Source: Vespa crabro (lineage: Eukaryota > Arthropoda > Insecta > Hymenoptera > Vespidae). Taken from it: DNA of 64,000 nucleotides. A model generated the notes under the pieces. The model made no database searches. It was not told the DNA's origin and saw only the letters and a program-made list of their open reading frames with translations. The DNA is taken from positions 1,231,001 through 1,295,000 of the forward strand of contig NC_060971.1 of assembly GCF_910589235.1 (NCBI RefSeq), read 5' to 3'. The position numbers and the translations under genes are program-made. Positions 23,910-35,976 of the stretch are shown piece by piece; the stretch's first letter is position 1, and each line of letters opens with the position of its first letter.

Positions 23910-25203
23910 ATGGCTGCTCGTTCGGTTCTTAAATATTTGCAATCAAAAACAGTGATGTATCAGATCCACCGTTGTGCCTCCCAATCCGCATTTGAAATCC
24001 AACATAAGACTCCTACAATAAAAAAAACCATGCCAATACCAAAAGCTCATTATGGTGGACGACACACAGTTACTCTATTACCTGGAGCTGGTATTGGACC
24101 TGAGTTAATGGGATACGTGAAAGAGGTAAGTTAGCGATTATTTTAGGTGGTTATAAATAGTTATAGAGATATTGAGAATAATAATGCAAACAAATTTATA
24201 AACTTCTTCTCGTTATATATCATAGTTTTTATTATCCATTTTAGTTAAACCAATTTTGCTTTAGGTTTTTAGGTATGCAGGTGTACCTGTAGACTTTGAA
24301 GATATAGATATCGATCCTAATGCTGATAATAACGATGATTTAGATTATGCAATCACGTCAATTCGTAGAAATGGTGTAGCATTAAAAGGGAATATAGAAA
24401 CTCATAGTACTGAAGCAGATGTAATTTCACGTAATGTTGCCCTCCGCAATGAGTTAGATCTCTACGTAAATGTTTTACATTGTGTTTCTTATCCGGGTGT
24501 TAATTGTCGGCAAAAGAATATTGATATTGTTATTGTCAGACAAAATACAGAAGGGGAATATGCTATGTTAGAGCATGAAAGTGTAAATGGAGTTGTTGAA
24601 AGCATGAAGGTTATAACAAGTTCTAATTCTGAACGAGTAGCACGTTATGCATTCGAATATGCTAAACGAAATGGAAGGAAAAAGATTACTACAGTTCATA
24701 AAGCTAATATAATGAAGCTCTCTGATGGATTGTTTTTAGAAATATCACGAGATGTTGCTAAAGATTATCCAGACATTGTTCATAATGACATGATCATTGA
24801 TAACACTTGTATGCAATTGGTTTCTAACCCTCATCAATTTGATGTTGTACTTACTACAAATTTATACGGGGCTATTGTTTCCAATGTAGTTTGTGGTCTA
24901 TTAGGTGGAGCAGGATTATTAGCTGGAAAAAATTATGGTGATCATTATACAATCTTTGAACCAGGTACTCGTAATACTGGCACAAGTATTGCTGGAAAAA
25001 ATATTGCAAATCCTATTGCTATGTTAAATGCAGGAGTCGATATGTTGCGTCATTTAGGACACAAAGAACATGCTACCCTGATTCAACATGCAATAAATAA
25101 AACTATCAATCAAGGAGTACAAACACGTGATCTTGGTGGTCAAGCTACAAGTAGGGAAGTTGTTGATACCATCATGAAACATATTAAAATAGCATCAGAT
25201 TAA
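23910..25203 (+). CDS. IDH3G: NAD-dependent isocitrate dehydrogenase, gamma-type regulatory subunit
   Basis: Subunit of the mitochondrial NAD+-dependent isocitrate dehydrogenase that oxidises isocitrate to 2-oxoglutarate in the TCA cycle. Two exons (23910..24125 and 24265..25203) make 1155 nt, 384 residues. The first about 35 residues are rich in R, K, S, Q with few acids, as in a matrix targeting peptide. The family signature region is LPGAGIGPELMGYVKEVF; then FEDIDIDPNADN, RNGVALKGNIET, VIVRQNTEGEYAMLEHESV, KKITTVHKANIMK, NPHQFDVVLTTNLYG and TRNTGTSIAGKNIANP. The sequence of this conserved set (VPVDFE, HESVNGVVES) matches gamma rather than the catalytic alpha subunit. The usual GDGIGPE is GAGIGPE here, fitting a regulatory subunit. 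Beta is the main alternative. It converges on DDX10, whose stop codon is 532 bp away. Confidence 0.9.
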
Positions 25204-25734
25204 GTAATTCTAAAAATTACTGAATACATATTACCTGTAGATTCTTTGTATAAAATATAAAAACAAATAAGCTTCTAAAGCATAAGAGTACAGTTTTAAT
25301 TCTAATGAAATCTTGCTATGTCTGAACTGTTTTATATAAGTTGTAATATAATGAAATGAATTATCCAAATACTAGAAAGGTAATTCCGTTTATAGAATAT
25401 GATATAAGGTCAATGTCGTAAATAATTCGTACATTTCATTATTGTATTAAATTATGCAACGTACCATTAAGTAATTTGGTTTACTTTATAATTAAAATCA
25501 TGTAAAATAAATTTTGTAAATAATATTGTTGAGTCTATAAAACATGTAAATGATCAATGAAATATTAATATTATATACACCATATGTAACTGTGCAATGT
25601 GTAATTTCTATAATCCTGTAATTCGCTCTATAAACTATATGAATAAGGAAAAAGTATTAAAATTATTTTTTATAACATGATTTCTTTACAATTCTTTACA
25701 TTGTAAATAATACATATCAAAATTTAAATTCAAT
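25204..25734. other. Convergent 3' intergenic region, IDH3G and DDX10
   Basis: AT-rich sequence between two facing stop codons, holding both 3'UTRs. AATAAA at 25506..25511 could serve IDH3G. No gene seen. Confidence 0.55.
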
Positions 25735-28700
25735 TCACCGTTGTAAAAGTTGTAAAGCTAATTCTTCATCTGTTTTTAGGCCAGAATTTATAACTTCATT
25801 GATTATTTTTCGTCTCTTTTTAACATTTTTATCTTTTTGTACTATTAGTTTTCTTTTGGGAAGACTGCAATCATAACATTTCATTTATATAATTTTGCTC
25901 ACTTATAATAGACATATTACATTAATATAATGTTAATTCAACTTACCTGTGAATCATGCTATCTTCTTTATTTTCAATATTATCCGGAGAATTTTCATTA
26001 AAGTTTGCTTTTTGTTCTCCATATATTTTATCTGGATCTGGTAGCCATGAAAGGTCTGGTTCACTACATTCACTTTCACTTACATCACTATTTGCTTCCT
26101 GTGATTCCTCATCATCACTTTTATCTTTATTCTTTTTACTAGCTTTAAGTTTAAGCTTTTCTTCGCGATGTTTTTCTTTGATTTTTTCTCTAAACCTCTG
26201 TTTATCAAACTGGTCTTCTTCACGTAAAACTTGTTTTGCTATTTCAATATTAATACCAGAATCAATTTCATTCTCATATTTCTTAGCTAATTCAGATACT
26301 TTGCTTTTCGTTGGATCTATCACTTCCTAAAGTTTTAAGTTAAAAAAAATAAATAAAAAATAAAAAAAGAAAAAAAAATGTATATATTCACAAGTAATAT
26401 AATAAAATATTACCATTCCATCATCACCAAAAGTCTTTTTACTATTAGGGATTATTTTTTTCTTAAGTATTTTCTTTGCAATTGCAACTTTTGTAATAAT
26501 TTTTTTCTTATTGCTCTTATCATCTTTCATACTTTCGATGGTATCGGACATATCGTCAATGTCTATATTTCTCCTTTTCACTGTCAATAAATCGTCGTCG
26601 CTATCGTCTGTGTAATAAAAAATAATAAGAACAATTGTAATAAAATAATGTAAATTTTCATTATTGAGATGTTTACACTTACCATCCATAAAGCTAATAT
26701 TATCATGTTTCTGAGTATGCGATATGTGTTTCATTGCATTGTTATCTTCGTTATCAGATTCGTTAGAGATAATATATTTATTTGTTTCATTATATATGTT
26801 TAAATTATCACTTTCTTTGTTCTCCTTATTTATTTCTTTTTGTAAATTAGAAGTATTATTTTGCGATTTTTGTAAAAATCGTATTCTTGGTGGAATAGCT
26901 AAACCTAATGATCTAGAAAAATAAATAGATATAAAATTAATAAATTAAATTTTTATCCAAATATTATTTAGACATTAAATAATGCTATTACCTTGCATAT
27001 TCATCGGTATTTAAAGCTTTTACATTAAATACTTGTTTGTCTTTCATTAAGAAAACTGATTTAATATATGCTACAAAAGCTCTTTGAGCACTTTCTTTTA
27101 AAGATACATCTCGAGCCAGTAGTGCTTCAAGTTTACGATGTGGCGAATGTAATTTATTTGGATTAATTCTAAACACGAAATAAATAATTAATAATCGGTA
27201 CGCATATCTATCATATACGTGATAATTCTCATAATCATACTTTATCATATTTATTGGTATTTTACGATCCTGAAGCCGTTGTATCATTTCTACTTCGGAC
27301 GGTAACAAAACTAATAAAGATTCTCCACCTGCTTGAAATCTAGCTGTTCTACCTGCCCTATGAATATATGCATTTACATCTTCAGGACAGTCCATTTGGA
27401 CTACCCAATTAACAGCAGGAAAATCTGAAATTATATTATTTGATAGCAATTTTCTTACAAAAGAAATAAATATTAAAATAATTGATTACCCAATCCACGT
27501 GCCGCGATATCTGTAGCAAATAATACAGCATAATGTTTTTTACAAAATGACTCATAAATATCCATTCTTCGCAGCTGATGAAGTGTACCATATAGAGCTA
27601 ATAAACTTATTCCTGGTCGTAATCGACAAAATGATTCATAAACGTATTTGACCTTTATAATAATTGTTCCAAGTATAGTTAACAAAGTAATTAATACAGA
27701 ACAAAATAAATAAATAATATTTGATATACCTGTTTGCAACTAGAAAAGAACACTATTATTTTTTGTTTCAAATGACTCCGCAAGAAAGACCATAACATTG
27801 CTGTTTTTTCTTCTAAAGAGCAAACAATATAAGATTGTTGAAGTCCTTCGGGAGTAATATGTTCAGCATGTTCATGCACAGATACATACATAGGATCCTT
27901 TAGACTTAGCCTGGCTAAATCTTTAACTGATCTAATAAAGAACATTAAATATATAAGATACAAAAATATTATTCTTATTGAGAATATTTTATATTATTGA
28001 GAATGGATATAACAAAAAAATAAACATGAGTACTTGGTCTGCGTTGCAGAGAATAAAAGTGTCTGTCGCTTAATTGGTAGATTTTCAATTATGGAATTCA
28101 TAGTTCTTTCAAAACCCATATCTAGACAACGATCTGCCTCATCGAGAATTAATATCTGAAAAATATAACTTTGCATGCTCTTATATATCCATATAAATTA
28201 ATAAAACCTGTAACTCGTAATAAAATATATACCTGCATATTCACACAGTCAAAGAGAGGATTTTCATCCATATGTTGGAGCAAACGACCTGGTGTACATA
28301 TAACGATATTACATTGATCCATACGTTTTTTTTCAAATTTCAAATCTTTTCCACCGATAATCAAACCTGCTGAAATATCATGGTATAGACCAACTTTACG
28401 TAAAGTTTCATATATTTGATAGGCAAGTTCTCTTGTGGGAGTAATAATAAGTGCACCAACACCGTCGTACCTTGTCCATTGCTTACAATATAAAATTTCT
28501 AATACCTATAGAAATAATTATATATTAATACAATAGATGTAATAAACAATATATATATATATATATATACATATAATTTTATTTGGCAATGTCTAAAATC
28601 AAATTTTTACCGGCACAAGAAATGCTAATGTTTTTCCGCTACCAGTTTTGGCTGCGCCTAATATATCATTACCCTTTAAAGCTAATCCAATACTTTGTCT

Positions 28701-28973
28701 TTGTATATCCGTTAATTCAATATAATTATTTTCTTTCAAACCCTTCAATGTTTTATTCGATAATGGCATATCATTAAATTTTTTTATTTTAGTTTCATCA
28801 ATCTAAAAAGAAACATAATTTTGTAATTAAATGATGGATGATACATTATGGTTAAAATCAAATATCAGACTTACATTATTGTATTTTGATCGTAGATCTT
28901 CAATAATTTTACTTTCAGGAATTTGTCGTTTTTTCTTATATATTTTTACCTTCTCCTTTGTTTTGTGAGCCAT
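25735..28973 (-). CDS. DDX10: DEAD-box RNA helicase DDX10 (yeast Dbp4 type)
   Basis: Nucleolar ATP-dependent RNA helicase needed for 18S rRNA processing and release of U14 snoRNA in the yeast homologue. Twelve exons (28875..28973, 28611..28802, 28505..28233 reversed, 28034..28155, 27730..27931, 27490..27652, 27241..27424, 26992..27168, 26683..26912, 26414..26607, 25947..26326, 25735..25864) sum to 2346 nt, 781 residues. Helicase motifs are all present: Q motif TDIQRQSIGLAL, Walker A AAKTGSGKT, PTRELA, TPGRLLQH, DEADRCLDMGF, LLFSATQT, VFFSSCKQ, TDIAARGLDFPAVNWV and HRAGRTARFQ. After the core comes the DUF4217-type region (SPHRKLEALLARDVSLKESAQRAFVAYIKSVFL), typical of DDX10/18/55. The acidic-basic tail has LREEDQFDKQRFREKIKEKH, which separates DDX10 from DDX18. 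The 5' end is 552 bp from the ARL14EP-like start. Confidence 0.94.
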
Positions 28974-29525
28974 TATATGTGAATTACTGATCTTTCATCT
29001 ATAATAAATAACCATGCCTTTTCATAAACCTTATAGATAGGTTATATCAAACAACACGAATGAACCAAATTGAAACAAGTTTAGCGTAGAAAAACCGAGT
29101 AGAGCCGAGTAGAGCCGAATCGAGCCGATTTAAGTCAACCAATTAGCTTACGAATATTTCAGAAAACCAAAAATTTCTTTATTGGTACTAATTGTAAGAC
29201 TAAAAAAAACAATTTTCATCAGAAAAAGTATCGTATAGTTAAAAATGTATGTATTATAATTATTAATGTAGGGCCATATGTGAAAAGAATTTTTTTCTTT
29301 TGTAAAATATGCGCAATATATTTTGTCGAAGATCTACTAGAGTTCTCGACAGTATAGGTTATTTCATCGCGTTAACGCGAATAGTTTGCATTGTATTCTT
29401 GCAACATTGTGCAAAGTGTAATAATTGTGTTCTTCTATGTAAATAACAAACAAATTCTTTTTAATATTATTATGTGCAATATTATATTACTTTTTATTTA
29501 TGGTTTATAATTTGGTGACAATAGA
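28974..29525. promoter_or_regulatory. Bidirectional promoter region, DDX10 and ARL14EP-like
   Basis: Two genes diverge from only 552 bp, so the promoters probably overlap. A four-copy 10-bp tandem repeat (CCGAGTAGAG and variants) lies at 29095..29134, about 120 bp upstream of the DDX10 start, next to a CCAAT-type box (AACCAATTAG). The right side is more AT-rich and should contain the ARL14EP 5'UTR. Confidence 0.6.
29095..29134. repeat. Four-unit 10-bp tandem repeat in bidirectional promoter
   Basis: The units are CCGAGTAGAG, CCGAGTAGAG, CCGAATCGAG and CCGATTTAAG. They are GC-richer than the flanks and decay from left to right, which suggests an array of binding sites or a small satellite. 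No known factor site is claimed. Confidence 0.85.
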
Positions 29526-30200
29526 ATGTCTGATGAAAAAATGTTGAAAACGAACATGGAAACAAACTTGTCTTCCGGAGAACCCGTGACGCAGCAAATA
29601 AACAATGTAGAAATGCCACCACGATCTGTAAATATTGATTTCCATATTTTTTCAAAACGCGCGTGAATGAATATTTATTAAGTTATAATTATTACAAAAT
29701 GTTACAAAAAGTATTCAATTTTCTTTATTTTATACGTTATGGAAATATAGAGAGGTGGTCGAGGTTCGAGACAAAGAGCAGTGGACAACATAACCAAAAA
29801 ATTTCTTCGAAATTTCGATCCTGAACGTAGCGAGAGAGAAAAACGTAAATTACATCGTCGTTTGTATCAAGGAAGTAAACGTCACACCTTGTACAACGAT
29901 CAAGGTATTTGGGTCATAACTGGAGACGATTTATGTGACTGTTTAAGTTTGGATTGCGCGGGATGTCATTTTCCATGCCCTAAATGTTCCTCTACAAAGT
30001 GTGGCCACGAGTGCAGGTGACTGTTTTTTACATCATGTCCTGCGTAACTCAATAAATGTCAATTATTTTTACGGAAAAATAAAAAAGAAAGAAAAAATGC
30101 ATATTCCTTTTTTAGGAACAATCGCAAATGGACTTACGATACAATCGAAAACGAAGGCAGTGACGTTACAACGAAAAATCCAGTTCTCAAAGAAACTTAA
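29526..30200 (+). CDS. ARL14EP: ARL14 effector protein-like (ARF7EP domain)
   Basis: Small cysteine-rich protein of the ARL14EP/ARF7EP_C family; the mammalian founder is described as an effector of the small GTPase ARL14, and related proteins are chromatin-associated. Three exons (29526..29627, 29751..30016, 30116..30200) give 453 nt, 150 residues. A polar N-terminus is followed by RGGRGSRQRAVDN, then FLRNFDPERSEREKRKLHRR and the domain core DLCDCLSLDCAGCHFPCPK with CSSTKCGHECR. The cysteine spacing suggests metal binding. The last intron is chosen because reading through gives a stop one codon after CGHEC, whereas splicing AG to G AAC continues as NNRKWTYDTIENEG, the expected end of the domain. 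AATAAA overlaps the stop region (30200..30205), so the 3'UTR may be very short. Domain assignment is firm; the biochemical role in insects is not. Confidence 0.9.
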
Positions 30201-31874
30201 ATAAACATGAGGTTCGTCCTTAATCTTTCTTTATTTCTAATCAACGAACGTTCCTTAAACTTAATAATTATATCTGTGATATCGAGTAATAATAAGTAAA
30301 CTAGATTTCTGTACATATTTGTAGAAAATAAGAAAGTTTTATAACAAAGAATATTTATATTTTTATTATCGAATATTATGTATATTCGACAATTAAAGAG
30401 CATTGTACGCAACGAAGCGACGCCCTACGAAAATATTGATTTTCTGCGATTCTTCTTCGACGTAGAGTGTAGGTAATGCGCACGTATTAATGCACGTGTC
30501 TACTATTACTACGTAGAGAGAGAGAGAGAGAGAGACATTAGAACTACATGGCCTACTTCGAGTCTAAAAAAGTGAGAATTCGTTCTTATTTACCACGAAT
30601 TTAACTTCTATATTCTTTTGATACGATCGATTCACCCGTCGAACGCAAAATAACCTCTAATCGACAATAACACACGCGCTCTCGTCATAACGAGTCGCGG
30701 CGACTAATGTGCGTGCGCATCCTCCTAGTCGCGGAGCAGGTGGGAGCGACCGTGCGTGTGAGTAAACCGGGCGAGTGGAGTGGGGATAGATTACTCGGTG
30801 GGAAGGATGACAAGCGGGAGGAAGAGAGTACCGAGTATACCGATGTCGTTGACGCGGAAAAATCGGATGCAAGTGCTTTAATCGATCGGCGAAATAACGT
30901 CGTACGACCGGTCTTCTTGGTATATCGTATGAGAATAATAAAGTAAGAGAATTTATTTGGGTAAACGTGTTCCTCCATTACAAAAATTATATAAATCTTA
31001 TCATTTTTCAAGCTGTTAGAGGTGTATGAGAGGATCGGAGGTGGTTATAATAGTGCACGACGACGGTCGATGAGCTTGCAACTAACAAAGCAGCGGCATT
31101 TCTCCCAGGATTCCACCTATCGTATTGTGCGAATCAGTGTAGTGTTTTACGTAGTCCCTTAACGTGTTCTACAATTGTCGTTATTGTTGAAAAAGAAATA
31201 AAAAGAAGTATGAAAGTGTAGGGTGGTTGGACGCTAAAGGAACAACCACCTTGACAACTGCAGCCTTCATCAACGAGGAACGGTATTCTTTCGAGGGCGT
31301 CGTCCAACCGAACAGGTTCATTAAATTCTTCGTTCGTGTATTTCATGAGAATAAATATCGTTCGTATTGCATCTGCCGTCGCTACATACGTTTTTTTCAG
31401 AAAAGGGGTCAGAGAGAATGATCATATATCTCAAAGATATCCAACGTGATAAAACAAATACGATTTGATTTTTATTATTATTAATCAATCATACGCAAGA
31501 TCTTGTGACGTATATAATTAGTTCTAAATTTTACCGGTAATATTCTATGTTGATATCAATTAGTAACGTGATTAAACGATCTGTTACATTTCTATTGATT
31601 TTACGAGAGAACAAAAATGTATTAATTTTATAATAATATTTTATTTCATTTCATGATAGTTTTTAAAGTCTATGCAGCGTGTCGATTAGAAAGGTCGCAT
31701 TTCCTATACGCGTAAAGATCAGTGACGGCGGGAAGGGGCGACATAACCTTTTCGCGAAGTTTCGAATTGTCGTGGGTGGTGCGATGTGGTGTGCGGTGCG
31801 GTGAGACGGATATGGGGGTGATGACGATGGTAATAGTGCTGGTGGTGGTGGTAGTGGTAGTAGGGGATGCCTCC

Positions 31875-31911
<37 letters not shown>

Positions 31912-32071
31912 ACTTTTTCTCTCATCCCCAACGCAGCTCCTTCATCCATCTGACGTTAGGTCGTACGTGTGTGCGGTAGGTCGGCCGACGAGGAGGTTCG
32001 AGTCACTCCTAAACGTGGAAAGGGGACCCCGAAAGACGGGGGTTTATATCATCGGGACGGCAGATGTCAGG
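30201..32071. promoter_or_regulatory. Di-Ras upstream region, CpG-rich patches
   Basis: This stretch is clearly richer in GC and CpG than the rest of the window at 30640-30930 and 31680-32070, with purine/pyrimidine repeats, as expected for the promoter and 5'UTR of Di-Ras. A possible non-coding exon ends at about 30941 (AATAATAAA then GTAAGAG). Open frames occur on both strands in the patches (30657..31011, 31719..31979), but none matches a family and each is opposed by an equally long frame, so they reflect composition. A (CT)n run lies at about 31877..31908. Confidence 0.5.
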
Positions 32072-32818
32072 ATGCCGGAGCAGAGCAACGACTATCGTGT
32101 CGTCGTGTTTGGGGCGGGTGGCGTTGGCAAAAGTTCTCTCGTCCTGCGCTTCGTGAAAGGAACCTTTCGTGAGTCCTATATACCAACCATCGAGGATACT
32201 TACAGACAGGTAAGTGCGTAAAGCCTAATTGACATATCATTTTCGATTCGTTTTTTTTTTGCTAGTCCTTCCATCTTTCCATCCTTTCTTTCCTCTTTCC
32301 TTCCTTCCTTCCTTCCTTCCTTCCTTTCTTTAATCCTTTGGCGCAACGCGCAACGCAACGCAACGTAACTTGCAGCGACGTTTCTTCGGTGCATGATTCG
32401 CCGTGCATCGCGCGCGTTCCTTATCAATTCTTTCTGCATTTACATATTTTCTTTCCTTTTTTCTCTCGTCGTTATTTTTTTCTTTTCTTTAGATATCAAT
32501 GAATATTAATGTTGATATTCAGTGACGAAACGATGTTAATCAAATTCGATGTTTCGGGTTAATTGTGTATCTTTGATTTTGTTATTCAATGAGATTCGAT
32601 GTAACAGATTATCAGTCGGTAATAGTAGGTTCTATTAAAAAACTTTGTTTATATCTTTTTAATGGTATGATAAAAATAGAATTAGTATGAAGAGTAGTAG
32701 TAGTAGTAATAGTAATAGTATGTAGTAATAGTATGTAGTAGAAGTGACACTAATATATACAGTCATTAGTCAACCGGCTAGATCACTTTCCGAAGTGATT
32801 TATTTTTAATTTTTATTT

Positions 32819-32897
<79 letters not shown>

Positions 32898-33980
32898 TCT
32901 TTCATTTCTATCCGCGTTTATCAGGAATTGTCTGCAATGACCAAAAAGAAAAGATAAAAAAAATGTTTCGTCCTTAAGTATCGCGAGGACACTGGTGGGA
33001 TTCGTGCTGTGCGCGCGATGAGAAGCGTGTAAAAATATTCCAAGAAAATTGAGGGAAGCCGAGGAGGACTTGCGAGAGTCTTGTATAAAAAAAATCATTT
33101 CTAGGTGATAAGCTGCAACAAAAACATATGCACGCTTCAAATTACGGACACAACCGGCTCCCATCAGTTTCCCGCGATGCAACGACTCTCTATAAGTAAG
33201 GGTCACGCCTTCATCCTGGTATATTCGGTATGCTCACGGCAAAGTTTCGAGGAGCTACGACCGATATGGGCTGTGATAAGGGAGCTGAAGGGTCAAGAAA
33301 TCTCACAGATACCGATAATGCTGGTAAGAGTCTATAGTTTTGTTTTTGTTGTTGTTTTTTTTTTCTTTTCCCCGTAAATAGTCTCAATTTATTTGCAGAG
33401 CATAAACTTAACCACTCGCGCTACTATCAATATCTTAGCGGGCGCGTGTAACAGACTCACTCAATTTCATAATTTACAGCGGAATGATATTATTGAAATA
33501 ATTTTGATAAAATACTATGTGCTATTCGACATTTCCGAACTGATTTACGTTCGAAACCTTATCGATGATATGATTATTAAACAACGTGGTATGCACCATC
33601 GTTTATATTTCTCTCCAAAGAATAATCGACCTGTATAACATCTTATTTCCTAGCGCAAGTGGTTAATATGTATTTGCTATTTGCCAGTTCACAATCATTC
33701 CTGATAGATTCTCTTTCGATTTGCATTTCTTACTTCTCTCGAACAGGTTGGTAATAAATGTGACGAGAGTCCTTCCGTACGCGAAGTTTCAATGAGCGAA
33801 GGCGCAGCGGAAGCAGCCAATTGGGGCTGTGGTTTCTTGGAGACATCCGCGAAGACTAATCACAACGTTAACGCGCTCTTCCGGGATCTTCTTACTCTCG
33901 AGAAGAATCGCTCCGTCTCTTTGCAGCCTGTAGAAAGTCACAATGCGATAAGCCTGAAGGAGAAATGCGAGGTCATGTAA
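32072..33980 (+). CDS. DIRAS: Di-Ras family small GTPase
   Basis: Ras-superfamily GTPase of the Di-Ras group, mostly neuronal and growth-inhibitory in vertebrates. Three exons (32072..32209, 33105..33323, 33747..33980) give 591 nt, 196 residues. The P-loop is GAGGVGKSS with Lys20, switch I is YIPTIEDTY, the G3 motif reads DTTGSHQF, the G4 motif is NKCD (122-125), G5 is ETSAK, and the C-terminus is the CaaX box CEVM, predicting prenylation and membrane attachment. The usual switch II DTAGQE is replaced: the catalytic Gln61 equivalent is Ser, a known mark of Di-Ras proteins that lowers GTP hydrolysis. The long purine/pyrimidine tracts in intron 1 do not disturb the reading frame. Identity as Di-Ras is firm; mapping to Di-Ras1 or 2 is not meaningful in insects. 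Confidence 0.96.
32819..32893. repeat. (TC)n tract in Di-Ras intron 1
   Basis: About 75 bp of TC repeats with single TTT interruptions, 210 bp before the acceptor of exon 2. A (TTCC)n tract lies upstream at about 32287..32330. The intron also produces artefactual ORFs on the minus strand. Confidence 0.95.
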
Positions 33981-34069
33981 TCTCGCTATTTATTTTTATT
34001 CTTGATTCTCTAAAAACTTTTACTCGATCCCAACGACTCCATGCCAAACAAACAATCATCATAATCGTC

Positions 34070-34123
34070 GTCGTCACTATCATCATCATTATCATCATCA
34101 TTATCATTATCATCATCATCATT

Positions 34124-34173
<50 letters not shown>
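34070..34173. repeat. (ATC)n array, Di-Ras 3' flank
   Basis: About 100 bp of ATC/ATT triplets, pure in its right half. It lies 90 bp after the Di-Ras stop and so probably within its 3'UTR. Confidence 0.95.
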
Positions 34174-34174
<1 letters not shown>

Positions 34175-34382
34175 TCTTTTCTCTCTCATTTTATTACGAC
34201 AAATTCATCTTTAACGCGATAGAGAGAGAATTATCTTCGGGGATAACGAGTCGTCGATCCATTTTAATATTAACTTTCTTCCACCAAACGATATCGGATT
34301 TTGCACAAAACATTTTCTATCGACCAATGCGACGTCTATCTCTCTTTTACCCTCTCTCTCTTTCTCTCTCCCTCCCTCTCTG

Positions 34383-34415
<33 letters not shown>

Positions 34416-34752
34416 TTCTCTCTCATTCCTATTATCAATACTCTCTATCTCTCTCTCTTTCTCATTGTCTATTCAAAGATTATTATCCCTTCATTTCCAT
34501 ATAATCCAGAAATCTCAAATCGAAATCTAATACGAGCTTAATAATCGTTAAGGGACACAATTATAAAAATAAACTTAGTACCTCCGACGATAATGCAAAT
34601 CATTTTCTATATGATTATCAATATTTCTGCATGATAATGCGAGCATAGAAAAGACACATATTTTCCCTTTTTCTTCTTCTTCTTCTTCAATTTTTTCCTT
34701 CAATTTCTTCTTTTATACAAAACAAAAAACGAAAAAGAAAAAGGGACAGAGA

Positions 34753-34753
<1 letters not shown>

Positions 34754-34814
<61 letters not shown>

Positions 34815-34818
34815 GAGA
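34754..34818. repeat. (GA)n array
   Basis: About 65 bp of GA repeats in the belt downstream of Di-Ras, with one GGG interruption. Confidence 0.95.
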
Positions 34819-35097
34819 TGACGAGACATGATGAAAGACTGAGTCAATGAAAGAAGAAGAGAGGAAAGAGAGAACAAATATAACATACGAATAGAAATGA
34901 GGCGGATTAAATAAAATAAGATAAGAGTTGTTAACGAGATTGCTTTTTGTTGAATAGTTGTAAGATTTTTGTAACGAGGCTACTTAGAATTTATTATCTG
35001 TCACGTTAAAAATATAATAGAAAGGGAAGAGGGATGTTTCGCGGGAATATGCACGTGTACATACATACATACATACATACATACACACACACATACA

Positions 35098-35131
<34 letters not shown>

Positions 35132-35465
35132 CATATATACGTAAATGCATATATACACACATATTTAACGTGCACGTTAGAATGAACGTATGTACCTGAC
35201 GCGACGAAAGAGAGACGCGTAAGCGTCGCGTCGTCGTCTATACGAAAATTGTGACACGAGTTATTTAATCGCCGTCGAAGCTGTTGTGATCATTAGAATT
35301 ACGTGTTAAACTATGTTCTTCTATGGTTGCTGTTTTTCGTGTTTTTTCCTGATAAGTACTACATATGGTATATACATATTCGTCGTAAATATATATATAT
35401 ACATACGTACGTACGTACATACACATACATTCGATGCGACGAGAAACGCGAACGCTCGGCGAAAC

Positions 35466-35466
35466 G

Positions 35467-35520
<54 letters not shown>

Positions 35521-35522
35521 GT
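35466..35522. repeat. (ATC)n array
   Basis: A pure run of ATC triplets of about 55 bp followed by degenerate GTC/ATC units to about 35550. Confidence 0.95.
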
Positions 35523-35895
35523 CATTGTCATCGTCATCGTCATCGTCGTTATCATTCATGATCATTGTCATATGACCATTATCATCATTTTTATCTTTAT
35601 TTCATCTACGGATTGTCGTATTAGAAAAAATGTACAGATCGAGTTTAAAAAAATGATTAGAGAAGTAAGCAACGCGATGGTTAACGAAAGAGATATATAT
35701 CTTTCGTCGATTTTATGCACGATTGAACCGTGCTTCGTAGGTTATTATTTTTTATCTGTAAAAATAGATCTCTCGTAGTTGTCACCTTGACATTTATCGT
35801 GAGTTTGACGAGAAAACGTGGGTGACGGATTTTCTCTTGGTAAAGAAAATCGCAAAGAGTGCACATGCGCGAACAAGATAGAAAGAAAAAGATAG

Positions 35896-35976
<81 letters not shown>

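Noticed and set aside
25956..26330. 124-codon plus-strand frame rich in Ser, Phe, Leu
   Set aside because: It is the antisense shadow of a Lys/Asp/Glu-rich DDX10 exon.
30001..30204. 67-codon frame overlapping the ARL14EP 3' end
   Set aside because: It is another frame across the last intron and exon; the spliced frame gives the domain's expected ending.
30657..31011. Opposed open frames on both strands upstream of Di-Ras
   Set aside because: The GC-rich promoter-like composition leaves both strands open; no family match and no splice structure.
31996..32012. tRNA T-loop-like sequence GGTTCGAGTC
   Set aside because: No cloverleaf arms can be built around it; it lies in the Di-Ras leader.
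33965..34222. Open frames with poly-Ile and poly-Met near the Di-Ras stop
   Set aside because: They are translations of the (ATC)n array in the 3' flank.
35265..35778. Overlapping frames with poly-Met, poly-Ser, poly-His, poly-Asp, poly-Ile
   Set aside because: All come from a second (ATC)n array read in different frames.
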